A DNA stretch of 53,379 nucleotides. Origin: M55B165 sp051744245. GTDB lineage: Bacteria; Actinomycetota; Humimicrobiia; Humimicrobiales; Humimicrobiaceae. The stretch is from NCBI GenBank assembly GCA_051744245.1, contig JBNJCV010000005.1:1-53379 (forward strand), given 5' to 3'. Of this stretch, positions 27,112-35,535 are shown one piece after another. The notes beneath the pieces were generated by a model. It had not been told where the DNA came from and searched no databases. It saw only the letters and a program-made list of their open reading frames with translations. How positions within the stretch are numbered: the first letter of the stretch is position 1; the number at the start of each line of letters is the position of its first letter. The translations under genes and the position numbers were made by a program.

Positions 27112-27677
27112 CCCAGGAAAAAAGGAGTAAAGAAACCATAGCCAAAATACTTAAGGCAGCAGAAACATGCCTGGCTCAAAAGGGTTACTCTGATATAGGG
27201 GTTGAAGACATATGCCGGCAGGCAGGGGTAACCAAAGGGGCTTTCTATCATCATTTTAAAACCAAACAACAGCTTTTTTTGGAGCTTTTGGACCACTGGG
27301 TAGACAAGGTTTCCCTTGATATCGACCCCAGGAATATTGATTCTAAAAATACCCTTGAGCTGCTGTTAAACATGCCGGATAAAATAAGTCCGGCTTTTGC
27401 CACTGCTTCCGGACAGCTGCCCGTATTTTTGGAACTGTACATAAGGGGGCTGAAAGAAAAAGAATTAAAAAAGATAAGCAAGCGTTCATATAAAAGATTT
27501 ATAGAATTCTTTACCAGTATACAGAAAAAATATAATGAAAATGCAGGAGAAGAAGAGGACATATCAAAAATACTTTTTTCCCTTACGGTAGGATTTCTGA
27601 TACAGGGGCTGCTAAATCCCCGGGATGATGATTGGGTGGCACTTGCCAAGAAAAGTATTTCCATGCTTCTGTCCTGA
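27108..27677 (+). CDS. TetR/AcrR family regulator at the end of the isoprenoid operon
   Basis: 189 residues. The N-terminal TetR helix-turn-helix is complete: TIAKILKAAETCLAQKGYSDIGVEDICRQ leads into AGVTKGAFYHHFKTKQQL (about 9-55). The rest is an all-helical ligand and dimerisation domain with no recognised subfamily. It overlaps ispE by ATGA and so is made together with the pathway. A local repressor that senses an isoprenoid or membrane signal is the simplest guess; I did not find a convincing palindromic operator next to the operon start. Confidence 0.85.
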   Translation: MTQEKRSKETIAKILKAAETCLAQKGYSDIGVEDICRQAGVTKGAFYHHFKTKQQLFLELLDHWVDKVSLDIDPRNIDSKNTLELLLNMPDKISPAFATASGQLPVFLELYIRGLKEKELKKISKRSYKRFIEFFTSIQKKYNENAGEEEDISKILFSLTVGFLIQGLLNPRDDDWVALAKKSISMLLS

Positions 27678-27688
27678 TTTTTTAAATA

Positions 27689-28564
27689 TTGGAAACAATT
27701 AAGAATAAAAGAAAAAAACTTATAGTAAGCATCGTAACCTTCAATAGCCTGGAATATATTGGGGATTGCCTGGATTCAGTCTTAGATAACAAGCCTTCAT
27801 GCAGCTGCCATGTAGTGGTAGTGGACAATGATTCCCAGGATGGCACTGCTGAATTTATTGAGAAGAACTATCCCCAGGTAACCCTTATTAAAAACCGTCA
27901 AAATATAGGCTTTGCTGCTGCCAATAATCTGGCAGCCAGGAATACAGACTCGCAATATATCCTCCTCATAAACAGTGACTGCAAGGTATTTGAGCATTCC
28001 ATACAGAAACTGGTTGATTTCATGGACAAAAACAAGGGTGCTGCTGTGGCGGGGCCGAAAATAATTAATAGTGACGGTAGCATACAGCATTCATGCAGAA
28101 AATTTCCTTCAATGTTAAATGCTACCGTACACACACTTCTTACCGTGGTTTACCCGGAGAACCCATTTTCAAGGAAATACAAACTAGCAGACATTGATAA
28201 AAGCAAGCCTTTTGAAGTAGACTGGGTTTCCGGATCATGTATGATGGTTAGAAGGAAGGCAATAGAAGGTGCAGGGATGCTTGATGAGAAGTATTTCATG
28301 TATGTTGAAGATCTTGATATCTGTTTCAGGATGTGGAAACAGGGGTGGAAGGTTTATTATTTCCCCTATGCAAAGGTGCTCCACCATGTTGGGGGAAGCA
28401 GTGGAGGTAAAGATATCAGGGCAAGCTACAGGATGCAAAAAAGTGTTTTCCGCTTTTTCTGGAAAAACCACCGGAGGAATTGGAGGGTTGTTTTTATCCC
28501 TATCCTGGTGATGGTTTTAAGCTTTAGGGTGATGCTTACTGCCTGCAAGAAAGTTTTTGGCTAA
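27689..28564 (+). CDS. family 2 glycosyltransferase
   Basis: 291 residues if the TTG at 27689 is used; no clear Shine-Dalgarno site precedes it, and the GT-A core (LIVSIVTFNSLEYI) begins soon after, so the true start must be within a few codons. Motifs: VDNDSQDGTAEFI (about 48-60), the metal site NSDCK (about 99-103), SDGSIQHSCRKFPS (about 129-142), and YVEDLDICFRMWKQGW (about 204-219). It is like the other rhamnosyl/mannosyl GT2 enzymes of the 8-18 kb operon. A C-terminal hydrophobic segment (about 267-285) may associate with the membrane. Confidence 0.8.
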   Translation: METIKNKRKKLIVSIVTFNSLEYIGDCLDSVLDNKPSCSCHVVVVDNDSQDGTAEFIEKNYPQVTLIKNRQNIGFAAANNLAARNTDSQYILLINSDCKVFEHSIQKLVDFMDKNKGAAVAGPKIINSDGSIQHSCRKFPSMLNATVHTLLTVVYPENPFSRKYKLADIDKSKPFEVDWVSGSCMMVRRKAIEGAGMLDEKYFMYVEDLDICFRMWKQGWKVYYFPYAKVLHHVGGSSGGKDIRASYRMQKSVFRFFWKNHRRNWRVVFIPILVMVLSFRVMLTACKKVFG

Positions 28565-28644
28565 TTTTATTTGTATAGTTTGCTTTTTATATTAAAATAA
28601 GGGATATACTTAGTCTATAGTCAAATATCTAGGAGAAAAAACTT

Positions 28645-29598
28645 TTGAGGATTATAATAACAGGGTTTGCAGGCTTTGTGGGAAGCCATCTTTCTAAAAT
28701 TTTGCTTAAAGAAAATCATCAAATTTTAGGCATTGATTTAAATATAGATAAAAATTATAAGGGGATAGAAGTAGAGGCCCTTGACCTAAAAGACAAAAAA
28801 AGGGTGGAAAATGTAGTAAAAAAGTTTGGTCCGGAAAGGATTTACCACCTTGCAGCCCAGAGCTCGGTAAGCTATTCCTGGCATAATCCCATAGAGACTT
28901 TTAAGGTTAATGTTTTCGGGGGGATAAACCTCCTGGAAGCAGTAAGGGAATATGCTAATGGCTGCAGGGTTCTAGTGGTATGCACTGCGGAAGAATATGG
29001 ACAGCCCAAGGGGGATATGCCAATCCGGGAAGACTTTAATATTTTCCCCTCCAACCCTTATGCCATAAGCAAGTCCGCTTTGGATTTTTTTTCGATCACC
29101 TATAGCAAGGCTTACCATTTGTCCCTATGCGTTACCAGGTCCTTTAACCATATCGGGCCAGGGCAGTCAGAGCGGTTTGTCTGTTCTGATTTTGCAAAGC
29201 AAATTGCAAAAATTGAAAATGGCCTTCAGAAGCCGGAAATAAGGGTGGGGAACCTGGAAGCTTACAGGGATTTCTTGGATGTAAGGGATGTGGTAAGGGC
29301 TTATGTTTCCATAATGGATAAAGGAAAAGTTGGCCACCCTTATAATGTATGCAGCGGAAAAAAGGTAAAGATTTCTGGGATACTTAAGATTCTGATATCC
29401 TTAAGCAATGAAAATTCTATAAAGGTTCAGGTGGACCCGGATAAGTTCAGGCCCATAGATGTTGATACCATTTACGGGGATAATTCCAAGCTAAAAAAAC
29501 ATACTGGCTGGACCCCGTATTATAGCTTAAGGCAATCCTTGGAAGATACCTTGAATTACTGGAGAGATAAAATTAAGAAGGAGGTTCTAACAAATTGA
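28645..29598 (+). CDS. rmd: GDP-4-dehydro-6-deoxy-D-mannose reductase (RMD-like)
   Basis: 317 residues, TTG start with AGGAGA upstream. Extended SDR: ITGFAGFVGSHLSKIL at the N terminus, HLAAQSSVSYSW (about 72-83), CTAEEYG for the usual STxxxYG, and the catalytic YAISK (about 136-140), followed by TRSFNHIGPGQ. The sequence is closest in pattern to RMD enzymes that reduce GDP-4-keto-6-deoxymannose to GDP-D-rhamnose. A GDP-fucose synthase or another 4-reductase is the alternative. It overlaps the GMPP gene start by four bases (TTGA) and lies 1.1 kb before GMD, its substrate-producing partner. Confidence 0.75.
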   Translation: MRIIITGFAGFVGSHLSKILLKENHQILGIDLNIDKNYKGIEVEALDLKDKKRVENVVKKFGPERIYHLAAQSSVSYSWHNPIETFKVNVFGGINLLEAVREYANGCRVLVVCTAEEYGQPKGDMPIREDFNIFPSNPYAISKSALDFFSITYSKAYHLSLCVTRSFNHIGPGQSERFVCSDFAKQIAKIENGLQKPEIRVGNLEAYRDFLDVRDVVRAYVSIMDKGKVGHPYNVCSGKKVKISGILKILISLSNENSIKVQVDPDKFRPIDVDTIYGDNSKLKKHTGWTPYYSLRQSLEDTLNYWRDKIKKEVLTN

Positions 29599-30710
29599 AA
29601 GAAGTAATACTGGTAGGCGGAAAAGGCACCAGGCTGAGACCAATAACATACTTAAACCCCAAGCCCATGCTTCCTTTGGTAAATAGGCCGTTTATGCATA
29701 ATTTTATCAATTGGATGAAATCCCACGGCCTTAAAGATATTATTTTCTCAACAGGCTACCTCCCGGCTACTTTTAAGGGATATTTCGGGGACGGTTCTAA
29801 ATTGGGGGTAAATATTGATTATGTAATTGAGGATAAACCGCTGGGCACGTGCGGAGCAGTAAAAAATGTGGAAAGGCACCTGGATAAGAAGCCTTTCATG
29901 GTTTTTAACGGGGATATACTGACTTCCCTTAATTTAACCGAGATGATTAGCTACCATAAGCAGAAAGGGGCGGATATAACCATATCCCTTACCCCGGTGG
30001 AAGACCCCAGTGCTTACGGACTGGTACCCACAGATAAGGAAGGCAAGGTAATTGAATTTTTAGAGAAACCAAGTGAAGAGGAGATTACCACTAACTTAAT
30101 CAATGCGGGCACCTATATAATTGAACCCCATGTGATGGACCTGGTCCCAAAGGGAGTTAACTATTCATTTGAGAGGGGACTATTCCCCAAAGCTTTAAAT
30201 GAAGGCTTTAAAATTTATGGCTACAGGTCGGAAGCTTACTGGCTGGATGTAGGGACCCCAGTAAAATACCTCACTGCCCACAATGATATTTTAGACAAGA
30301 AGGTAGATTTTGAATTTCCATACAGCCAGTTCAAACCAAATATTTATATGGGAGACAAGGTAAAAAGTAGTGGTTCTAATTTTGTTTCCGGGCCAGTGGT
30401 GGTAGGAAATGGTACCATACTGGAGGAAGGGGCGAGGATAATGCCCATGGCCGTTATTGGAGACCACTGCTATATATCCAGCGGGGCGGAAATTGAGGGC
30501 AGCGTGATTTTTGATAATTGCCACATTGGAAAGGGCAGTCAGATAAGGAATTCAATACTGTCAAAGAATGTAAGGATAGGAGAAAATGTAAAAATAGGTG
30601 GAGTATCAGTAATTGGAGATAACAGCAGCATAGGGAATAATAATGTTTTAAAGAATGGAATAAAAATTTGCATAAATTCAAAAATAACATCGGGACAAAT
30701 TACTTTTTAA
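29595..30710 (+). CDS. mannose-1-phosphate guanylyltransferase (GMPP-like)
   Basis: 371 residues, TTG start with AAGGAGG upstream. The nucleotidyltransferase domain (1 to about 235) begins VILVGGKGTRLRPIT, the GxGTRLRPxT pyrophosphorylase signature, followed by PKPMLPLVNRPF; FNGDIL near 105-110 holds the metal aspartate and FLEKP near 157-161 the sugar-binding motif. Residues about 260-365 are a left-handed beta-helix built of hexapeptide repeats. This two-domain plan is that of eukaryote-type GDP-mannose pyrophosphorylases. It makes GDP-mannose from mannose-1-P and GTP, feeding the adjacent GMD. A glucose-1-P enzyme cannot be excluded by sequence alone. Confidence 0.8.
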   Translation: MKEVILVGGKGTRLRPITYLNPKPMLPLVNRPFMHNFINWMKSHGLKDIIFSTGYLPATFKGYFGDGSKLGVNIDYVIEDKPLGTCGAVKNVERHLDKKPFMVFNGDILTSLNLTEMISYHKQKGADITISLTPVEDPSAYGLVPTDKEGKVIEFLEKPSEEEITTNLINAGTYIIEPHVMDLVPKGVNYSFERGLFPKALNEGFKIYGYRSEAYWLDVGTPVKYLTAHNDILDKKVDFEFPYSQFKPNIYMGDKVKSSGSNFVSGPVVVGNGTILEEGARIMPMAVIGDHCYISSGAEIEGSVIFDNCHIGKGSQIRNSILSKNVRIGENVKIGGVSVIGDNSSIGNNNVLKNGIKICINSKITSGQITF

Positions 30711-30735
30711 AATAAAACCTAAGAGGTGAAAAGAA

Positions 30736-31701
30736 TTGAGAGCATTAATTACTGGAATTACAGGGCAGGACGGGTCTTATCTTGCAGAATTGCTGCTGGA
30801 AAAAGGATATGAAGTTTATGGAATGATAAGAAGGTCTTCAGTTGAAAACCTGTACCGGATTGAGAAAATAAAGCATAGGATAAAGTTTGTCCAGGCAGAT
30901 CTTCTAGACCAGCTGTCCATAGTAAATGCGGTAAGGGAAGCAAAACCTGATGAAATATATAATCTAGCGGCCATGTCATTTGTCCCTACTTCCTGGAAGC
31001 AGCCGGTGCTAACCGGGGAATTTACTGCTTTGGGGGTTACCAGGATGTTGGAGGCGGTAAGGCACCAGAGCAAGGACATTAAGTTTTACCAGGCTTCCAG
31101 CTCGGAAATGTTTGGCAAGGTTAAGGAAGTCCCCCAGAGTGAAAGTACGCCATTTTACCCCAGGAGCCCTTATGGAGTGGCCAAGGTTTATGGCCATTAT
31201 CTTACAGTAAATTACAGGGAAAGCTATGACCTGTTAGCATGCTGCGGGATATTATTCAACCATGAATCCCCCAGGAGGGGCATGGAGTTTGTAACCAAGA
31301 AAGTGACAGACGGGGCGGCTAGGATAAAGCTAGGCCTATCAGATGCCCTTTATCTTGGAAATCTGGATGCAAAAAGAGACTGGGGATATGCCAAGGATTA
31401 TGTTAAGGCCATGTGGCTAATGCTGCAGCAGGACAATCCTGAAGATTACGTGGTTTCTACCGACAGGACCCATACGGTAAAGGAATGGGTAGATGCTGCT
31501 TTTTCATGCTTGGATTTGGACTGGCAAAAATATGTAAAGACTGATCCAAGGTTTCTGCGGCCAGCAGAAGTTGACCTTCTGGTAGGGGATTCATCCAAGG
31601 CAAGAAAAGAGCTGGGCTGGAAGCCAGAAGTTGATTTTGACCAGCTGGTAAAGATAATGGTGGAATATGATTACAATAGGTTAAAGAAATTAGCAAGGTA
31701 G
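30736..31701 (+). CDS. gmd: GDP-mannose 4,6-dehydratase
   Basis: 321 residues, TTG start with AGAGGTGA upstream. Diagnostic GMD motifs are ITGITGQDGSYLAELLL (about 5-21), the NADP-binding RRSS (about 32-35), SSSEMFGKVKEVPQ (about 121-134, the Ser-Glu of the active site), YGVAK (about 146-150, catalytic YxxxK) and FNHESPRRGMEFV (about 175-187). It converts GDP-mannose to GDP-4-keto-6-deoxymannose. The order rmd, gmpp, gmd, pmm, pgi/pmi gives a full route from fructose-6-P to GDP-D-rhamnose. Confidence 0.92.
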   Translation: MRALITGITGQDGSYLAELLLEKGYEVYGMIRRSSVENLYRIEKIKHRIKFVQADLLDQLSIVNAVREAKPDEIYNLAAMSFVPTSWKQPVLTGEFTALGVTRMLEAVRHQSKDIKFYQASSSEMFGKVKEVPQSESTPFYPRSPYGVAKVYGHYLTVNYRESYDLLACCGILFNHESPRRGMEFVTKKVTDGAARIKLGLSDALYLGNLDAKRDWGYAKDYVKAMWLMLQQDNPEDYVVSTDRTHTVKEWVDAAFSCLDLDWQKYVKTDPRFLRPAEVDLLVGDSSKARKELGWKPEVDFDQLVKIMVEYDYNRLKKLAR

Positions 31702-31705
31702 GAAA

Positions 31706-33151
31706 ATGAATGACAAAACCATAAAATTTGGAACTGACGGCTGGAGGGGGGTAATTGCAGAAACCTTTACCTCCGAGAATGTCAGGGTAGTATCCCAGGG
31801 TGTATGTGAATACCTGGAGCATAAGGTAAAGTTGAAGAGTGAGAAGCCTAAAATAGTGATAGGCTATGATACCAGGTTTCTTTCAGACAGGTTTGCCCGG
31901 GTTGCAGCCGGTGTATTTGCAGCAAATGGGGCAGAAACTATAGTCTCGGATAGCTTTATACCAACTCCCATATTATCCACTGCGGTGGTAGTAGACAATG
32001 CTGACCTGGGGGTAATGATTACTGCCAGTCATAACCCTCCGGAATATAACGGGTATAAAATAAAGGGCCCTTACGGGGGCTCTGCTACCATGGATATGGT
32101 AGAGAAAATAGAAAAAAGGGTAAACCGGGGAATAAGGGACGGCCTTTTTTACCGCTGCCTTTCGGAGAAGGAAGACCCCTCACAGTATTTAAGCTATAAG
32201 GATTTTAAAAAAGGTTACCAGGCCCATGTTGAAGGGTTGATAGACCTGGATGCATTAAAGGATTTTAGTTATAAAGTATTGGTAGATCCCATGTACGGAG
32301 CGGCCCAGAAAACATATAAAGAGCTTATGGACATATTCGGGATAAGGGACACAGTGGAGATACATTCTCAGTATAATCCTTCATTTGGGGGGATAAACCC
32401 GGAGCCTATAGGCATACATATAAGGGATGCTATAAGAGTTTTAAAACAGGAGGGCTGCAAGCTGGGGATTTGCCTGGATGGGGATGCTGACAGGATAGGG
32501 GCTATAGGAGAAGATGGTAACTATATAAGCTCCCATCACATTTTTGCTGTAATCCTCTATCACCTGGTAGAAGATAGAAAACTCTCCGGCAGGGTAATAA
32601 AAACTGTGTCTACCTCTTCTATTATTGATAGAATTGCAGAAAGGCATAATCTTGAGCTAAAGACTACCCCCATAGGCTTTAAATATATTGGAAAAGAAAT
32701 TCTGAATGGCGGAGTTTTGATGGGGGGAGAAGAAAGCGGAGGCTTGTGGCTACATGGTAATATACCTGAGAGGGACGGCATGGTTATGGGCTTGAAATTG
32801 ATAGAAATAATGGCCAAAAAAGGAAAGACAATTAATAAGATACTGGAAGAGATATATGATAAATTTGGTTATTTTGTTTACCAAAGGCTTGACTACGGGG
32901 TAACCGAAGCCCAGAAGGAAAAGCTAAAGGAGCTTCTGGAAAAAAAAGTGCCAGACCTTATAAAAGCAGAAGGAGTAAAACAGGTGGTAACCATAGACGG
33001 GTATAAGTACTTTTTGGAAGACGGGAGCTGGGTTATGGTAAGGCCTTCCGGCACGGAAGCAGTGGTGAGGGTTTATGCAGAAAGCAGTAGCCAAGAGAAG
33101 CTTTCCTACTTGCACGGGCTTGGCAAAAAAGTAATTAATGGATTAATTTAA
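31706..33151 (+). CDS. phosphomannomutase/phosphoglucomutase
   Basis: 481 residues of the alpha-D-phosphohexomutase family: FGTDGWRG at the N terminus (about 6-13), the active serine loop TASHNPPEYNGYK (about 103-115), the metal loop DGDADR (about 257-262), the sugar loop GGEESGG (about 338-344) and the phosphate loop RPSGTEAVVRVY (about 450-461). It interconverts mannose- or glucose-1-P and -6-P; the GDP-mannose neighbours favour mannose. It starts 4 bases after gmd with an AGGAAAATG context. Confidence 0.88.
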   Translation: MNDKTIKFGTDGWRGVIAETFTSENVRVVSQGVCEYLEHKVKLKSEKPKIVIGYDTRFLSDRFARVAAGVFAANGAETIVSDSFIPTPILSTAVVVDNADLGVMITASHNPPEYNGYKIKGPYGGSATMDMVEKIEKRVNRGIRDGLFYRCLSEKEDPSQYLSYKDFKKGYQAHVEGLIDLDALKDFSYKVLVDPMYGAAQKTYKELMDIFGIRDTVEIHSQYNPSFGGINPEPIGIHIRDAIRVLKQEGCKLGICLDGDADRIGAIGEDGNYISSHHIFAVILYHLVEDRKLSGRVIKTVSTSSIIDRIAERHNLELKTTPIGFKYIGKEILNGGVLMGGEESGGLWLHGNIPERDGMVMGLKLIEIMAKKGKTINKILEEIYDKFGYFVYQRLDYGVTEAQKEKLKELLEKKVPDLIKAEGVKQVVTIDGYKYFLEDGSWVMVRPSGTEAVVRVYAESSSQEKLSYLHGLGKKVINGLI

Positions 33152-33191
33152 TAATAATTTGTAGTATAAATAAAGGAATTTGGAGAGGGTA

Positions 33192-34262
33192 ATGAAACAG
33201 CTAGATGATTTAAATAAAATTAAAAAGATTGATAGGCAAGGAATGCTGGAAATTGAGGAAAACTTTTACCATCAGTTGGTGGAGGCAAAAAAGATTGCAG
33301 ATTCGGTAGACTTAAGCAAGATAGGTGGTAAAAATTATACCGGCATTGCCTTCCTGGGAATGGGTGGATCAGGCTTTGTAGGGGACCTTATTAAATCCCT
33401 GATAAAGGATGATTCAGATATACCTATTGAAACTGTTAAGGGTTACAGCCTGCCAGGATACATAGACAAAGATTGGCTAGTAGTGCCTGTTAGTTATTCA
33501 GGAAATACTGAAGAAACAATTTCCTGTCTCAAGCAGGCAAAAGAAAGAGGCTCAACTTTTCTTTTTGTTACTTCAGGAGGCCTGCTTGAAAAAATGGCAG
33601 AAGAATATGAGGCCTGCATGGTTAAAGTGCCTACAGGGTACCAGCCCCGTGGCGCAATTGGTTTTTTGTTTTTACCCACCTTTTTAGCCCTTAGAAATAC
33701 CGGGCTGGCAAAAGTTAACAGCAGTGATATTGATAGCGCTTTAGCCCAGATAAAGGAACTGTCTGAAAAATTTAACAGAGAGGTGGAAACAGGTAAAAAT
33801 TTTGCCAAACAGATTGCTGCGGCTATTGGGGATAACCTTCCCGTAGTATATGGGAGCGGAGGGTACCTGTCTGCAATTGCCTACAGGTGGAAATGTGAAA
33901 TTAATGAAAACGGAAAAACTCCTTGCTTCTGGGCTGAATTTCCCGAGCTTAACCATAATGAAACCGTGGGCTGGGATAGGCTGGCTGATACCACCAGGAA
34001 GCTAACCCTTTTGATTTTAAGGGATGACGATGAAAGCATTAGGATGAAAACCAGGATAGATGCCACTGTCGGGCTGGTTAAGGCAAATTTTAGTGGAGTT
34101 ATTGAAATACCGGTAAAAGGCAGGTCAAGACTTGCCAAGGCTCTTTCGGCTATGTATACAGGGGACATAGCCAGCGTTTATTTAGCCTTGCTTCACGGGG
34201 TGGACCCCACACCGGTGGAAAAGATAGAAAAATTGAAAGCAGAGCTTGCAAAGCTAGACTGA
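33192..34262 (+). CDS. bifunctional phosphoglucose/phosphomannose isomerase
   Basis: About 356 residues if started at the ATG at 33192 (GGAGAGGG upstream); a TTG at 33180 with AAAGGA is equally possible. Two SIS domains are present: GMGGSGFVGDLI (about 56-67) and VPVSYSGNTEETISCL (about 98-113). The PGI/PMI-specific PTGYQPRGAIG lies near 150, and ELNHNETVGW near 250-259 carries the conserved Glu and His of the active site. It interconverts fructose-6-P with glucose-6-P and mannose-6-P and supplies the mannose branch. In mycobacteria a homologue sits in the same pmm-sahH neighbourhood. Confidence 0.88.
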   Translation: MKQLDDLNKIKKIDRQGMLEIEENFYHQLVEAKKIADSVDLSKIGGKNYTGIAFLGMGGSGFVGDLIKSLIKDDSDIPIETVKGYSLPGYIDKDWLVVPVSYSGNTEETISCLKQAKERGSTFLFVTSGGLLEKMAEEYEACMVKVPTGYQPRGAIGFLFLPTFLALRNTGLAKVNSSDIDSALAQIKELSEKFNREVETGKNFAKQIAAAIGDNLPVVYGSGGYLSAIAYRWKCEINENGKTPCFWAEFPELNHNETVGWDRLADTTRKLTLLILRDDDESIRMKTRIDATVGLVKANFSGVIEIPVKGRSRLAKALSAMYTGDIASVYLALLHGVDPTPVEKIEKLKAELAKLD

Positions 34263-34278
34263 CTTAGAAAGGATTAAC

Positions 34279-35535
34279 ATGGATTTTGATGTAAGGGACA
34301 TAGAATTAGCGGAGGAAGGCAAAAACAAGATTGAATGGGCAGGAAGGGATATGCCTGTGCTTAAGGGCATAAGGGAGGACTTTTTAAAATCTAAGCCCCT
34401 TGAAGGATTAACTCTGGGAGCCTGCCTGCATGTTACCAGCGAGACAGCAAACCTCATGGTGACCTTAAAGGAAGGGGGAGCCAGTGTTTCCCTTTGCGCT
34501 TCCAACCCGCTAAGCACCCAGGATGACGTTGCTGCATCCCTGGTAAAGCATTACGGAATACCGGTTTTTGCCATTAAGGGAGAGGACAATCAAACTTATT
34601 ACCGCCACATAAATAGTGTTCTGGATACCAAGCCCAGGATTTCGATGGATGACGGGGCAGATGTGGTATCTTCAGTGCACAGCAAGAGAAAAGAACTGAT
34701 GGATAACATGCTGGGTGGAACTGAAGAGACTACCACTGGAGTCATAAGACTTAAAAGCATGGAGCTCAAGAAAGTTTTAGGTTACCCGATAATTGCGGTA
34801 AATGATGCCCAAACCAAGCACTTGTTTGACAATAGGTATGGGACAGGCCAAAGCACCATTGACGGAATACTGAGAGCCACCAATATCCTACTTGCTGGCA
34901 AAAGGTTTGTGGTGGTTGGCTATGGATGGTGCGGCAAGGGCGTTGCCATGAGAGCCAAAGGCATGGGTGCATCAGTAATAGTGCTGGAGGTTGACCCGCT
35001 AAGGGCCCTGGAAGCTAAAATGGACGGCTTTGAAGTTATGAAAAATACGGAAGCGGCAAAAATAGGGGACATATTTCTCTCAGTTACCGGGGATAAGCAT
35101 GTTATAGGGGAGCCTATACTTAAAAATTGTAAGGATAAAACTATTGTGGCCAACGCAGGCCATTTTGATATAGAAGTTGACTTGGATTACCTCAAGGAGA
35201 ACAGCTCCTCTGTAAGGACAGTCAGGCCCATGGTGGAAGAATACAGGATGAAGGACGGAAGAAGAATCTATGTGCTGGCTCAGGGGAGGCTGGTAAATTT
35301 AAGTTCGGCTGAAGGACATCCCGCAAGTGTTATGGATATGAGTTTTGCAAACCAGGCATTGAGCGCAAAATATATTTATGAGAACAGCGGAAAACTGGAG
35401 AAGAAAGTTTACGGGGTGCCAAAAGAAATTGATGAAAGGATTGCGAAAATAAAGCTTGAAACCATGGGGGTAGAAATTGATAAGTTAACCCCTGAACAAC
35501 AGGAGTACTTAAATTCATGGGAAATAGGGACATAG
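34279..35535 (+). CDS. ahcY: S-adenosylhomocysteine hydrolase
   Basis: 418 residues. The substrate-binding region begins RDIELAEEGKNKIEWAGRDMPVL. DDGAD (about 125-129), the GGTEETTTGVIRL stretch (about 146-158) and the NAD domain GYGWCGKG (about 214-221) are all present, with VNDAQTKHLFDNRYGTGQS between them. The C terminus is the short form found in many thermophiles and archaea-like enzymes. It hydrolyses SAH to adenosine and homocysteine, relieving product inhibition of SAM methyltransferases such as EgtD. It overlaps mtnA by 19 bases. Confidence 0.93.
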   Translation: MDFDVRDIELAEEGKNKIEWAGRDMPVLKGIREDFLKSKPLEGLTLGACLHVTSETANLMVTLKEGGASVSLCASNPLSTQDDVAASLVKHYGIPVFAIKGEDNQTYYRHINSVLDTKPRISMDDGADVVSSVHSKRKELMDNMLGGTEETTTGVIRLKSMELKKVLGYPIIAVNDAQTKHLFDNRYGTGQSTIDGILRATNILLAGKRFVVVGYGWCGKGVAMRAKGMGASVIVLEVDPLRALEAKMDGFEVMKNTEAAKIGDIFLSVTGDKHVIGEPILKNCKDKTIVANAGHFDIEVDLDYLKENSSSVRTVRPMVEEYRMKDGRRIYVLAQGRLVNLSSAEGHPASVMDMSFANQALSAKYIYENSGKLEKKVYGVPKEIDERIAKIKLETMGVEIDKLTPEQQEYLNSWEIGT

